Shown here in pieces: positions 21,126 through 33,327 of a DNA stretch of 64,000 bases. The position numbers and the translations under genes were made by a program. The notes below the pieces were generated by a model. It saw nothing but the letters and a program-made list of their open reading frames with translations, was not told the DNA's origin and did not search any database. The stretch is from positions 30,778,815-30,842,814 of the forward strand of contig OX291543.1 of the NCBI GenBank assembly GCA_946406115.1. The letters are read 5' to 3'. The stretch's first letter is position 1; the number at the start of each line of letters is the position of its first letter. Origin of the DNA: Apoda limacodes. Lineage: Eukaryota; Arthropoda; Insecta; Lepidoptera; Limacodidae.

Positions 21126-23695
21126 CTCGATTCCAATTTCTTTAACTTTTTGTTCAACTAGTTGAACATTTTGGACACTTTTCTTCCGAATATTTCAACT
21201 TTTATAATAGTTTAACATTTCGAACACTTTTCATTCAATTAGTTCAACTTTTACAATGGTAAAAATAATTGAAATAAAAAAGTTTGTTTTGTTAGAAATT
21301 TGCTTTTATAAATCACATACATTTTCTTCGTAGTAACGTTTTATTACAAGATCCCAGAGCGATCTGACATAACTTATTTTCACATAGATGAAACCTTAGG
21401 TTCTCAGTAGCGTCTTATGTTCTTTGAATACCTGCGTGCTTGTGGAGCTACCCTTGTGACACTTGGGCAGGTACCAGGTAAGAAAGGGAACTAAAAATAA
21501 GGGTTACTAAAATTAAATTTAAATGGCTGATTTTTATATATGTTTTGTAGAATATTATTCTAAAATAGTTATTATAAGTGTCAGACACTTTCCATTTTTG
21601 TCAGACGCTTTAAAGCTCCACAAAAATAAATGAACTTTACCCAGGTGTCACAAGGGGAGCTCCACAAGCACGCAAGTATTTCAAGAACATGAGACGCTAC
21701 TGAGAACCTAAGGTTTCATCTATGTTAAAATAAGTTATGTCAGATCGTTTTGGGATCTTTATTTTTTGTGGAGCTTTAAGGCATCTGACAAAAGTTTTGG
21801 CCCATGGAAAGTGTCTGACACATATAATACTATTTTAGAATAATATTCTACAAAACATATATAAAAATCAGCTATTTAAATTTAAGTTAAGTAACTCTTA
21901 TTTTTAGTTACCTTTCTTACCTAATACCTGCCCAGGTGTCACAAGGGTATCTCCACAAGCACGCAGGTGGTCAAAGTACATGAGACGCTACTGAGAACCT
22001 AAGTTTTCATCTATTTGTAAATAAGTTATGTCAGATCGTTATGGGATCTTAGACTATTTGGTAGTACAGGTACTTAAAAAATGTTGCCTCTATAATAATT
22101 ACTGGCGATTGGATCGTAAGATACTGACATGATGAGAAAATGTGACAATTTTCCTATTAGTTGACATACTAATCACAGTTATGATCTCTAAATACCATAA
22201 GCTAGATGTTGTGTCCCGTTATGTAATTTTTTTTTTATAATGAAGACGGAAAATATATTTTATTCGCAAAGGTAAAGGCATGGTGCTGTGTTATTCTGGG
22301 TATCGTTATTATCAAATAAAAAGATATGCAAATGCGTCTTCTATTCGGAGATGTTCGACAAGAGTGGATGGAAAATATAATGGCAAAGGTTTAATAACAA
22401 TTGAGGTACCTTATTATATAACTGCGTATTTATTTTATTCATAAAAATTATTAAACTCGATCTAAAATTGTTTGTCTCCAGGACATAAACACAAAAACTA
22501 TAAAAATATTTAAAAAAACATACTGATCATTGTAAACCGCACTTGGAAAGATCGAAATCTTAAAAAAAAATTTAAGAATGTAAAAATACAATAAATTCAT
22601 CAGATTGTACTTAAACTGTTCCCAAACGATACAATAAAGCGATTTTAGGTATTAAGGATTCTGGTCCCAACGTTTTTCTTTATAAAAAGTACGCTTTAAA
22701 ATATTAGAAATCAATTGTTAGGTATGCCAAAATTTTCTTTTGAAAATCCGTCAGATGTTCAGGTGCCTAAAAGATATTTTTAATTTCTATTAGGAGACTA
22801 TGATTATAATGGAATCGGTATCCCAATATTTTGTTCGTCAGATATAAAGAAAATAATTAGTACAACTACACATTTTTTCGGAGATTGCACTTTTAAATGC
22901 TGTCCATCCCTATTCAGCAATACTGAACACACACAACTGCTCAACTGAAACAAACATACTACCCTTATTCATTCATGACCGATATGTCTTAATCATCATA
23001 CTCAATTTTGTTTCAAGTCATAAAATCTTAATAACCAACTAGAAACCAACAAAATTTACAACTGATTACGGGCAGCCAGTAAGGGCAGCCATTGCAGACT
23101 TATTCCCTGATATCAAAACCAAAGCCTTCTTTTACCATTTTTACGCCACCTGGCGTGAAGCTAAGAAATTAGAACTTGTCAAAACGGAATATACCAGAAA
23201 AATATTGCACCAAAAGGTTTGCTACCACTTCTTCCTGTTAATAAAAATATTAAAGAGGGGTGGTGGTGGATGATAATTCTCATTTACAATCTTTTGTCAA
23301 ATATTTTGAAAAATTTTGGTTGAACAATGATTATTTTATCTCTAAATGGTCCCTATTTGGTGAGCGTCATCGCACGACTAATAGTATTTCATATAACATA
23401 AATCCAGAATCATGAACTGCTTAGCTTGATTCGGAGGAGTTATTTAAATAATTTTTTTGAAGATTAAGTACTTTTAAGTTATAAGTTTTAATATCATTAA
23501 GATACCAAAACTATTATCCTGCCAAATTAAAAGTGTTTAATTTTAATTGAACAATACAAACTATTTTATTCCAATTATTTCTACTATTGTAAAAGTTGTA
23601 ATATTCAGAAGAAAAGTGTTCGAAATGTGCAACTATTACAAAAGTTGAAATATTCGGAAGAAAAGTGTTTAAAAGTTGAACAAATTGGAATAGAG
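21126..23695 (+). mobile_element. Mutator-like (MULE) DNA transposon relic with long terminal inverted repeats
   Basis: The left arm (about 21126-21293) and right arm (about 23549-23695) are inverted copies with internal sub-repeats (gttgaa..ttcggaagaaaagtgt). Between them, on the plus strand, a broken transposase is legible. Around 22877 DCTFKCCPSLFS corresponds to the DGTFK..P..F catalytic box. At 23079-23230 RAAIADLFPDIKTKAFFYHF and the following Trp-Arg segment match the second conserved block. At 23269-23385 a segment ending ISKWSLFGERHRTTNS matches the C-terminal block. Stops and frameshifts interrupt it, and the first catalytic Asp region carries D-C in place of D-G. Long inverted repeats plus this order of blocks are typical of MULEs. 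It lies in the gene B intron. Confidence 0.65.
21348..22050. repeat. 703-bp palindromic fold-back element nested in the MULE
   Basis: It begins AAGATCCCAGAGCGATCTGA and ends with the inverted TCAGATCGTTATGGGATCTT. The left part (21348-21627) is repeated inverted at 21758-22050. A third, inverted copy of only the outer 110 nt lies in the middle (about 21643-21756). The order is A-B / A' / B'-A'. There is no coding frame and I find no clear target-site duplication. Confidence 0.75.
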
Positions 23696-23759
23696 GCTTG
23701 TAGGAGTTTGTATACAGGAAACATTAGTGTTTTTAATTAAATGCCGTGATAGTGACATT

Positions 23760-26222
23760 ATACCTGTGTGTGTGCAAATAAAACCTCCGGTTCCGTAAAA
23801 GTTCTACGCAAAACGAGTGGGAAGTTACTACGAAAACTCATTAGAAGTAACTACTTGACAAAATTCAGAGTGAGTTATACAAATTACATCTTTGGTGCAG
23901 TAATACGCTATCCCAAGACGATTTTGACCACTGTCATAAAATAACATAACTAGAAGCACAGCGTTCTCGGGAATTAAGTGCTTTGAAACAGAATTGTAAA
24001 TACGAAGTCCTACTACGAAAACAAAAGTCACATTTTTCCGAAATGTCAACTTCGAGACAAACACAGTGATCAATTTATCGAATAGTGAGTTAAGTAAGTC
24101 TGCACTAAATGTACTTAAGAAGGGTTTGAATTTTGTACTGACTCCAGGGATAATACCTTATGAAAAGGTCATAGGCAGCATAGAGGAAACAATTTTGAAA
24201 AATACAATACCAACCAATGACGCAGACGCTTTAAGACAGGCGTAGGCGTCGTATTGCGTCAGGCTAAACCTCCATGTAGTAACCTAAAGCCTACAGAACG
24301 AGCCGCGCTAAAAGACATACGTGCAAACGTGTCTTGGTTCTAAAAGCGGAAAAAGGTAATCCGACCGTTGTTATAAAATATTGGTTCTCTGCTCTACACA
24401 GCCACCTACAAAAAAGTCACATACAACCCTAGTGCAAGAGTGTTACGTCGGACACACCAATTAATTAAGGAATGTCGAAATGTGCTGCTAGATGATGTTT
24501 TATAAATACCTACTTAAACCAAAAACTCCAAAGACTCCCGAAATATACGGTTCACCGAAAGTTCATAAGAAGGATGCTCCTCTACGACCAATAGTGAACC
24601 AAATAGACTTCCCTACTTATGAATTGGCAAAGTACGTAGAAGGTGTCCTGCAACAACTGAGTGGTCACACATCGTCATATGTCAAGGATTCTCGCTATTT
24701 CACTAGTATGTTACATCAGATTAGAGTTGAGGACGACGAGGTCATGGTCAGCTTTGACGTGGAGGCCTTATTTACGAATGTCCCAGTCTCAGAATTTTTA
24801 GAAATGGTTACAAGTAAGCGCACAATAACAACATCTCGATGAATTATATTAAACTTCTCCAATATTGTCTATCCTCCAGTTACTTCGTATATAGCGGTGA
24901 GTTCTACCTACAGATTGACGGCGTTGCCATGGGTAGCCCTGTAGCTCCTGTAGTAGCGAATTTGTGGATGGAGAACTTTGAAGAGCGAATCATCTACACA
25001 CCGCCAGTCCCACTTAAAATGGAAGAAGAATTTGGAACGTCGATGATGTATTTTGCATATTGAAGGGTGGGGAAAAAAAGATAAAGGAGTGTTTAGATTA
25101 TCTCAATGGTATCCACAGTAACATGCGGTTTACGGTAGAAAGAGAACAAGAAAGATCGTTGGCGTTCCTGGATTTAAAAATAACAGTGAAAGTAGATGGG
25201 ACTCTCAGCCATACAGTTTACAGAAAGCCAACTCACACTGATGGGTACCTTCATGAGACTTAACATCACCACCCCCGTCATCTTAATGCAGTAGTAAGCT
25301 CTTACCATTCGAGCATTTGACTTATGATGAGCACCTTTCCAAGGAATTAGCAAAGGTACAGGAAGTGTTAAGAAAAATCGGATACTCCGTGAAAAGTGTG
25401 CACCGCAGATCCAAGAAAAGCCAGACCCCAGCTTATAGGGTAGAATGTCAGCCCACTTTTTTGTCGTATATTTAAGTAGTAACAGATAAGATCGGCAAGA
25501 TATTGAACAAATATTCAAAAAAGATCGTATTTACTCCCTTAAAGAAAATTGCACAAAGCCTGCGTTCCCCTAAGGACAGCTTTCCACTAGTAAATCCGGG
25601 TGTATACAAAATAGACTGCAATTGCGACAGTGCATACATTGGACAAACAAAAAGATCCATCGCGTGCCGCATGAACGAACATATTAAGGCTGTTAAGAAC
25701 AATGACATACAAAAGTCGGCCATTGCTGAACATTTACTGGAGTCGGGCCCTAACCATTGGATCGAATTTCACAATCCACAAATACTGTCGACAGAACGCC
25801 ACTATATGCCTAGACTAGTTAAAGAGGCAATTGAAATTGATAAATATATAAACTTCAAAGAGTAAAATGGGTTCAAATTGTCGAATACGTGGAATCCAGT
25901 GTTAGGATTAATAAAAAGTAAGGATGTTAAAGTAGTACGTTCCGAAAAACGCAGTGATACAGTGAGTATATACTGTCGTGGCGACTTTCGAGTGATTTCT
26001 ATTAGTTCTATAACAAAACAAAAAAGAAAGAGGGTAGATAGATATGTTTGCCCATAGACTTTGTACAAACTCGCAAGTACGCCAGTCATCCCGCTATCAT
26101 GGTGCTTGCAACAGCACCGAAATATTGGGAGCTCACTTCCTCGGCTAATCACAGTAAGAACCCCGTATAACATTATGTGTAATAATGATATTAACCGTGA
26201 ATCTTTAAAACAATAGCCAAAC
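23760..26222 (+). mobile_element. Penelope-like retroelement, copy 1 (RT plus GIY-YIG endonuclease)
   Basis: Fragments in order on the plus strand: N-terminal region ([20 protein letters not shown] at about 24127; ERAALKDIRAN at about 24300), RT with YGSPKVHKKDAPLRPIV, VSFDVEALFTNVP and [18 protein letters not shown], a catalytic VDDVFCIL readable one frame over at about 25038, then the thumb (RSLAFLDLKITV). The C-terminal GIY-YIG endonuclease at 25503-25865 has [19 protein letters not shown] and HIK..H motifs. Frameshifts at about 24840, 25040 and 25265, and a stop at about 24245, make it inactive. The GIY-YIG domain plus telomerase-like RT identifies the Penelope class. The tandem-duplication breakpoint (23998) falls in its 5' part. 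Confidence 0.85.
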
Positions 26223-27700
26223 TGTTTGAACGTCATTATTCAAAAGAATATCACCCCATACCAATCTAAGGCCAAAACAGTTTGGTTTTAGAAGTCAAAG
26301 GTTACTTCAGCTTACTCGTGTCTTACACCATATGGACTTTGACCTGAAAATAATTAAGAAGGTCTTTGATCGTTTATGGCACGCTGGCCTATTGTTTAAG
26401 CTCTCAAAGCCCAACTTACCCCCCTTAAATAAAACTATTACAGCGGGAGTCCCTCAAGGTAGTTGCCTTTCCCCTCTGTTGTATTCGCTTTTTACCAACG
26501 ATATCCCCACGCTTAGCGATAGCGGCCTATCGCCAGGCGTTCAAGCCGTCACCCTAGCACTGTATGTAGACCACAGCGCGTACATGAGCTCATCCCGTAA
26601 GTCCCACTTAGCTGCCGCTAAAATGCAGCGATTTTTTTTTTTTGCGGTCACCGTAGCCTATGGACGCTTGCAACACCAGGGGGAATCACTTGCGCGTTGC
26701 CGACCCTTCAGAAATCTAATAACTTCTTTCTTGAAAAACTCCATGCTGTAGTCCTTGCAGAAAAACCTTTGCAGGGAGCTCATTCCACAACTTAAGCGTT
26801 CGCGGATTACTGGACGACCTCCCGTGCTGGCTTGATAACTGGAGAATAGCAGTAAACGCTTCAAAAGCGGCAGCCACAATAACCGGCCAACAGAGACTGT
26901 TACCTAATAAGCTTGTATTCCGCGGACAGGTAATTGAGTAGCAGAGCAGTGTGAAATGCCTCGGTTGCGTTATCGATCGCAAACTGCGCATGTCCAAAAT
27001 GGTTGAGCATGCGGCGGCCAGAGTGGTCTTAACGCCATTATTTTTCTCTGAACTGCCGCTTTAAACCAAAATCCGGCTATACAAGCTCTATGTCAGGTCC
27101 CGTTCGACGTACGTCGCGCCGAATTGATACGCTTTGCTATCCACCACCGAAAAGAAAAAGCTTCAGGTTTTCCAAAACAGATCGCTGAGGATAATAACGG
27201 GTGCTCCGCGTTACGGCCGCAACGATACAATAGCTAGGGACACCAAGGCAAAGCCGATAGGTGAGTTTATCGCAAGACTGGCCGCCCGCTTGTTTGACAT
27301 GGCGGTCAACAGTGCACACCTCCACCTAAGGGGCGTTGCCCCACTTTATGCCCGCCCACCTAAAGGCCGCCTCTTTCCCATGGAGCTTATTCCCCCAAAA
27401 CAAGCTTAGTTTTTATTATGATTAGAATCGGCTTTTGTTTTTTTTTTTTTTTTTATCTTTTTTGTGTTTTATTTTGTTTTTAACCCCCGTTTTTTCGCCG
27501 CTTATAAAAAGTGACCATTTCATTTTGTAGAGTACCTGAAAAGTAGGCCCTCTAAAAATATTACCGAGGGTGTGTTCACCCTCGAGACTTGCCCGGGTCA
27601 TGGGGTAAAACGTTCAGTCCGACCCCGACACCCGTACTTCTTCTGCCCGACCAGGGGTGAAGATGTCCACCAAACGGTAGCGGTACTGAAGAGGACTAGA
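26223..27700 (+). mobile_element. Jockey-like LINE remnant, copy 1
   Basis: RT pieces in order: a fingers segment (QFGFRS-type, about 26275), VFDRLWHAGLLFKL (26359), TAGVPQGSCLSPLLYSLFTN (about 26440), and the catalytic box degraded to YVDH (about 26563). An internal deletion removes the stretch between LPP and GVPQG. After the nested insertion the frame resumes with the thumb (LPCWLDNW at about 26818) and the C-terminus at 27134-27408 (NRSLRIITGAPRYGRNDTI). The 3' UTR includes poly(T)-rich sequence and a perfect hairpin, cgagggtg-tgtt-caccctcg, at about 27566-27585. Confidence 0.75.
26632..26809 (-). mobile_element. Antisense LINE 3' end nested in the Jockey RT (copy 1)
   Basis: On the minus strand it begins with the C-terminus of a LINE ORF2 (TLKLWNELPAKVFLQGLQ), runs through a 3' UTR and ends in a poly(A) tail seen as T12 at 26632-26643. 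It splits the host LINE between the catalytic box and the thumb, so it arrived later. Confidence 0.7.
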
Positions 27701-27929
27701 AAGTGGCACGTTGTATAAAACTAGTGGCAATTATAGTGCGAATGTTGACGGCGCAATCATCGCTGTTGCTGTCCGTCCATAACAACACACATAGGTACAT
27801 GTCCACACAGCCATGCAAGAACTTATTATTATAGAGCAAGAGTATAGGATTTATACGAAAAGATTGTATTGATTTAAGTACCTGTTGTTGAGTAGCAAAC
27901 AAAAGTCTTTAAAACTCCTTTTTTTTCAG
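27701..27929 (+). other. End of gene B intron, copy 1
   Basis: No coding sequence seen. A polypyrimidine tract and acceptor, cctttttttttcag, end at 27929. Confidence 0.5.
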
Positions 27930-28269
27930 ATTGCCATGGATGCAGAGCTGCAGGTCTATAAAAAGAGTTTTTCATCATTACAGAGTGATGAGGATTTTGT
28001 GCAAATGCCAAGTTTGCTTAGAAAATTGGAATGTAACAACTGTGCCCATGGTGTTGAGTAGCCTTTCAGAGAAGCAAAGACGATTCCTTGACACAATGAA
28101 TATTCAAAAAATATGTGACAATTTGGAAAGAGGCGTTGCAATCAAATCAACTTTTCAAATAATATGTGAGGGTTTATCTGTTTTTGAGGACATGCCGTTT
28201 TGTAAGGCATATGTTGAGATATATTCATTGTTTAAACATTTAACCGAATTATTACGTAAGGTACAATAA
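27930..28269 (+). CDS. SMYD4-like protein B, last exon, copy 1 (post-SET)
   Basis: The acceptor TTTTTTTCAG is followed by A-TTG-CCA-TGG, which completes the phase-2 Ser codon begun by TC at the end of exon 1. The frame gives LPWMQSCRSIKRVF, then the post-SET zinc-binding cluster ILCKCQVCLENWN, and the tail FQIICEGLSVFEDMPF, to a TAA at 28267-28269. AATAAA signals lie at the stop and about 20 nt further on. As the nearer of two identical-phase acceptors it is the likely partner of exon 1, 8.4 kb away. It differs from copy 2 by one residue near the C-terminus (His for Tyr). Confidence 0.82.
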
Positions 28270-28660
28270 AAATGACTAGCAAGTCACCAATAAATTATAT
28301 TATTATTATCAATTCCTTGCCTTATATTGTATTAATTAATAAATTTCATTTTCAAAAAAAAAAATTAGAACTTTATTTAAAAATAGACTAAGCATTAAAA
28401 CAAAATTTTTAGGTGCTTTTCCGTCCCTCCTGCTAACTAGCGTCACCAATTAATATTTTTATTTTTGTGCAAAGCGAATTTCAAAATTAAGTGTCTACAG
28501 AAATATGTTACTAGCAAATCGTTGAAATTTGTTGCTAGTTCCACTCACAATATTTCAAGGTCAAGGCAAGGTCTGTTAAACAGAACAGGAATGGTGTGTT
28601 CGTGGCAGATTTGCAGATAGGGAATCCTACATAGAGTAACAAATTCGCAGAGAGTCAAAT
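28270..28660. other. 3' flank of exon copy 1, to the duplication junction
   Basis: Polyadenylation-type AATAAA motifs (28267, 28289, 28339), then AT-rich sequence without features. The junction of the tandem duplication is at 28660/28661. Confidence 0.5.
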
Positions 28661-30890
28661 AAATACGAAGTCCTACTACGAAAACAAAAGTCACATTTTT
28701 CCGAAATGTCAACTTCGAGACAAACACAGTGATCAATTTATCGAATAGTGAGTTAAGTAAGTCTGCACTAAATGTACTTAAGAAGGGTTTGAATTTTGTA
28801 CTGACTCCAGGGATAATACCTTATGAAAAGGTCATAGGCAGCATAGAGGAAACAATTTTGAAAAATACAATACCAACCAATGACGCAGACGCTTTAAGAC
28901 AGGCGTAGGCGTCGTATTGCGTCAGGCTAAACCTCCATGTAGTAACCTAAAGCCTACAGAACGAGCCGCGCTAAAAGACATACGTGCAAACGTGTCTTGG
29001 TTCTAAAAGCGGAAAAAGGTAATCCGACCGTTGTTATAAAATATTGGTTCTCTGCTCTACACAGCCACCTACAAAAAAGTCACATACAACCCTAGTGCAA
29101 GAGTGTTACGTCGGACACACCAATTAATTAAGGAATGTCGAAATGTGCTGCTAGATGATGTTTTATAAATACCTACTTAAACCAAAAACTCCAAAGACTC
29201 CCGAAATATACGGTTCACCGAAAGTTCATAAGAAGGATGCTCCTCTACGACCAATAGTGAACCAAATAGACTTCCCTACTTATGAATTGGCAAAGTACGT
29301 AGAAGGTGTCCTGCAACAACTGAGTGGTCACACATCGTCATATGTCAAGGATTCTCGCTATTTCACTAGTATGTTACATCAGATTAGAGTTGAGGACGAC
29401 GAGGTCATGGTCAGCTTTGACGTGGAGGCCTTATTTACGAATGTCCCAGTCTCAGAATTTTTAGAAATGGTTACAAGTAAGCGCACAATAACAACATCTC
29501 GATGAATTATATTAAACTTCTCCAATATTGTCTATCCTCCAGTTACTTCGTATATAGCGGTGAGTTCTACCTACAGATTGACGGCGTTGCCATGGGTAGC
29601 CCTGTAGCTCCTGTAGTAGCGAATTTGTGGATGGAGAACTTTGAAGAGCGAATCATCTACACACCGCCAGTCCCACTTAAAATGGAAGAAGAATTTGGAA
29701 CGTCGATGATGTATTTTGCATATTGAAGGGTGGGGAAAAAAAGATAAAGGAGTGTTTAGATTATCTCAATGGTATCCACAGTAACATGCGGTTTACGGTA
29801 GAAAGAGAACAAGAAAGATCGTTGGCGTTCCTGGATTTAAAAATAACAGTGAAAGTAGATGGGACTCTCAGCCATACAGTTTACAGAAAGCCAACTCACA
29901 CTGATGGGTACCTTCATGAGACTTAACATCACCACCCCCGTCATCTTAATGCAGTAGTAAGCTCTTACCATTCGAGCATTTGACTTGTGTTATGATGAGC
30001 ACCTTTCCAAGGAATTAGCAAAGGTACAGGAAGTGTTAAGAAAAATCGGATACTCCGTGAAAAGTGTGCACCGCAGATCCAAGAAAAGCCAGACCCCAGC
30101 TTATAGGGTAGAATGTCAGCCCACTTTTTTGTCGTATATTTAAGTAGTAACAGATAAGATCGGCAAGATATTGAACAAATATTCAAAAAAGATCGTATTT
30201 ACTCCCTTAAAGAAAATTGCACAAAGCCTGCGTTCCCCTAAGGACAGCTTTCCTCTAGTAAATCCGGGTGTATACAAAATAGACTGCAATTGCGACAGTG
30301 CATACATTGGACAAACAAAAAGATCCATCGCGTGCCGCATGAACGAACATATTAAGGCTGTTAAGAACAATGACATACAAAAGTCGGCCATTGCTGAACA
30401 TTTACTGGAGTCGGGCCCTAACCATTGGATCGAATTTCACAATCCACAAATACTGTCGACAGAACGCCACTATATGCCTAGACTAGTTAAAGAGGCAATT
30501 GAAATTGATAAATATATAAACTTCAAAGAGTAAAATGGGTTCAAATTGTCGAATACGTGGAATCCAGTGTTAGGATTAATAAAAAGTAAGGATGTTAAAG
30601 TAGTACGTTCCGAAAAACGCAGTGATACAGTGAGTATATACTGTCGTGGCGACTTTCGAGTGATTTCTATTAGTTCTATAACAAAACAAAAAAGAAAGAG
30701 GGTAGATAGATATGTTTGCCCATAGACTTTGTACAAACTCGCAAGTACGCCAGTCATCCCGCTATCATGGTGCTTGCAACAGCACCGAAATATTGGGAGC
30801 TCACTTCCTCGGCTAATCACAGTAAGAACCCCGTATAACATTATGTGTAATAATGATATTAACCGTGAATCTTTAAAACAATAGCCAAAC
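28661..30890 (+). mobile_element. Penelope-like retroelement, copy 2
   Basis: Carries the same RT and GIY-YIG fragments, with the same disabling frameshifts, as copy 1 (RT pieces 29155-29926, endonuclease 30171-30533). The 5' end is cut at the duplication breakpoint. The shared lesions show that the element was dead before it was duplicated. Confidence 0.85.
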
Positions 30891-32368
30891 TGTTTGAACG
30901 TCATTATTCAAAAGAATATCACCCCATACCAATCTAAGGCCAAAACAGTTTGGTTTTAGAAGTCAAAGGTTACTTCAGCTTACTCGTGTCTTACACCATA
31001 TGGACTTTGACCTGAAAATAATTAAGAAGGTCTTTGATCGTTTATGGCACGCTGGCCTATTGTTTAAGCTCTCAAAGACCAACTTACCCCCCTTAAATAA
31101 AACTATTACAGCGGGAGTCCCTCAAGGTAGTTGCCTTTCCCCTCTGTTGTATTCGCTTTTTACCAACGATATCCCCACGCTTAGCGATAGCGGCCTATCG
31201 CCAGGCGTTCAAGCCGTCACCCTAGCACTGTATGTAGACCACAGCGCGTACATGAGCTCATCCCGTAAGTCCCACTTAGCTGCCGCTAAAATGCAGCGAT
31301 TTTTTTTTTTTGCGGTCACCGTAGCCTATGGACGCTTGCAACACCAGGGGGAATCACTTGCGCGTTGCCGACCCTTCAGAAATCTAATAACTTCTTTCTT
31401 GAAAAACTCCATGCTGTAGTCCTTGCAGAAAAACCTTTGCAGGGAGCTCATTCCACAACTTAAGCGTTCGCGGATTACTGGACGACCTCCCGTGCTGGCT
31501 TGATAACTGGAGAATAGCAGTAAACGCTTCAAAAGCGGCAGCCACAATAACCGGCCAACAGAGACTGTTACCTAATAAGCTTGTATTCCGCGGACAGGTA
31601 ATTGAGTAGCAGAGCAGTGTGAAATGCCTCGGTTGCGTTATCGACCGCAAACTGCGCATGTCCAAAATGGTTGAGCATGCGGCGGCCAGAGTGGTCTTAA
31701 CGCCATTATTTTTCTCTGAACTGCCGCTTTAAACCAAAATCCGGCTATACAAGCTCTATGTCAGGTCCCGTTCGACGTACGTCGCGCCGAATTGATACGC
31801 TTTGCTATCCACCACCGAAAAGAAAAAGCTTCAGGTTTTCCAAAACAGATCGCTGAGGATAATAACGGGTGCTCCGCGTTACGGCCGCAACGATACAATA
31901 GCTAGGGACACCAAGGCAAAGCCGATAGGTGAGTTTATCGCAAGACTGGCCGCCCGCTTGTTTGACATGGCGGTCAACAGTGCACACCTCCACCTAAGGG
32001 GCGTTGCCCCACTTTATGCCCGCCCACCTAAAGGCCGCCTCTTTCCCATGGAGCTTATTCCCCCAAAACAAGCTTAGTTTTTATTATGATTAGAATCGGC
32101 TTTTGTTTTTTTTTTATTTTATCTTTTTTGTGTTTTATTTTGTTTTTAACCCCCGTTTTTTCGCCGCTTATAAAAAGTGACCATTTCATTTTGTAGAGTA
32201 CCTGAAAAGTAGGCCCTCTAAAAATATTACCGAGGGTGTGTTCACCCTCGAGACTTGCCCGGGTCATGGGGTAAAACGTTCAGTCCGACCCCGACAACCG
32301 TACTTCTTCTGCCCGACCAGGGGTGAAGATGTCCACCAAACGGTAGCGGTACTGAAGAGGACTAGAAA
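30891..32368 (+). mobile_element. Jockey-like LINE remnant, copy 2
   Basis: Same pieces as copy 1 (RT 31000-31299, thumb at about 31486, C-terminus 31802-32076) with the antisense LINE 3' end nested at 31300-31477. Differs by single bases (for example Pro to Thr after KLSK) and by poly(T) length at 32106-32120. Confidence 0.75.
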
Positions 32369-32596
32369 GTGGCACGTTGTATAAAACTAGTGGCAATTAT
32401 AGTGCGAATGTTGACGGCGCAATCATCGCTGTTGCTGTCCGTCCATAACAACACACATAGGTACATGTCCACACAGCCATGCAAGAACTTATTATTATAG
32501 AGCAAGAGTATAGGATTTATACGAAAAGATTGTATTGATTTAAGTACCTGTTGTTGAGTAGCAAACAAAAGTCTTTAAAACTCCTTTTTTTTTCAG

Positions 32597-32936
32597 ATTG
32601 CCATGGATGCAGAGCTGCAGGTCTATAAAAAGAGTTTTTCATCATTACAGAGTGATGAGGATTTTGTGCAAATGCCAAGTTTGCTTAGAAAATTGGAATG
32701 TAACAACTGTGCCCATGGTGTTGAGTAGCCTTTCAGAGAAGCAAAGACGATTCCTTGACACAATGAATATTCAAAAAATATGTGACAATTTGGAAAGAGG
32801 CGTTGCAATCAAATCAACTTTTCAAATAATATGTGAGGGTTTATCTGTTTTTGAGGACATGCCGTTTTGTAAGGCATATGTTGAGATATATTCATTGTTT
32901 AAATATTTAACCGAATTATTACGTAAGGTACAATAA
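32597..32936 (+). CDS. SMYD4-like protein B, last exon, copy 2 (post-SET)
   Basis: Identical to 27930-28269 apart from one residue, with its own acceptor (ttttttttcag to 32596), stop and AATAAA signals. No second exon 1 lies between the two copies, so it is either an alternative 3' exon for B (13 kb from exon 1) or an orphan made by the tandem duplication. The frame and zinc-ligand cysteines are intact. Confidence 0.75.
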
Positions 32937-33327
32937 AAATGACTAGCAAGTCACCAATAAATTATATTATTATTATCAATTCCTTGCCTTATATTGTATT
33001 AATTAATAAATTTCATTTTCAAAAAAAAAAATTCGAACTTTATTTAAAAATAGACTAAGCATTAAAACAAAATTTTTAGGTGCTTTTCCGTCCCTCCTGC
33101 TAACTAGCGTCACCAATTAATATTTTTATTTTTGTGCAAAGCGAATTTCAAAATTAAGTGTCTACAGAAATATGTTACTAGCAAATCGTTGAAATTTGTT
33201 GCTAGTTCCACTCACAATATTTCAAGGTCAAGGCAAGGTCTGTTAAACAGAACAGGAATGGTGTGTTGGTGGCAGATTTGCAGATAGGGAATCCTACATA
33301 GAGTAACAAATTCGCAGAGAGTCAAAT

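Larger units (their letters stand above)
23998..28660. repeat. 4.66-kb tandem duplication, unit 1
   Basis: Matches 28661-33327 at a constant offset of 4663-4668 nt, head to tail. I count only about ten substitutions, a 5-nt indel (near 25310/29978) and homopolymer changes. The content is most of a Penelope-like element, a Jockey-like element and the last exon of gene B. The junction carries an 'aaata' microhomology. Confidence 0.92.
28661..33327. repeat. 4.66-kb tandem duplication, unit 2
   Basis: Second copy of 23998-28660. The right boundary lies within 'gagtcaaataaa' at about 33317-33328, after which the sequence departs from unit 1. A shared AT-rich boundary suggests microhomology-mediated or replication-based duplication. 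Confidence 0.92.

Noticed and set aside
25472..26236. Long minus-strand frames (83 and 144 codons) opposite the Penelope-like element
   Set aside because: Shadows of the plus-strand endonuclease coding region. They are repeated identically in the second unit and have no domain.
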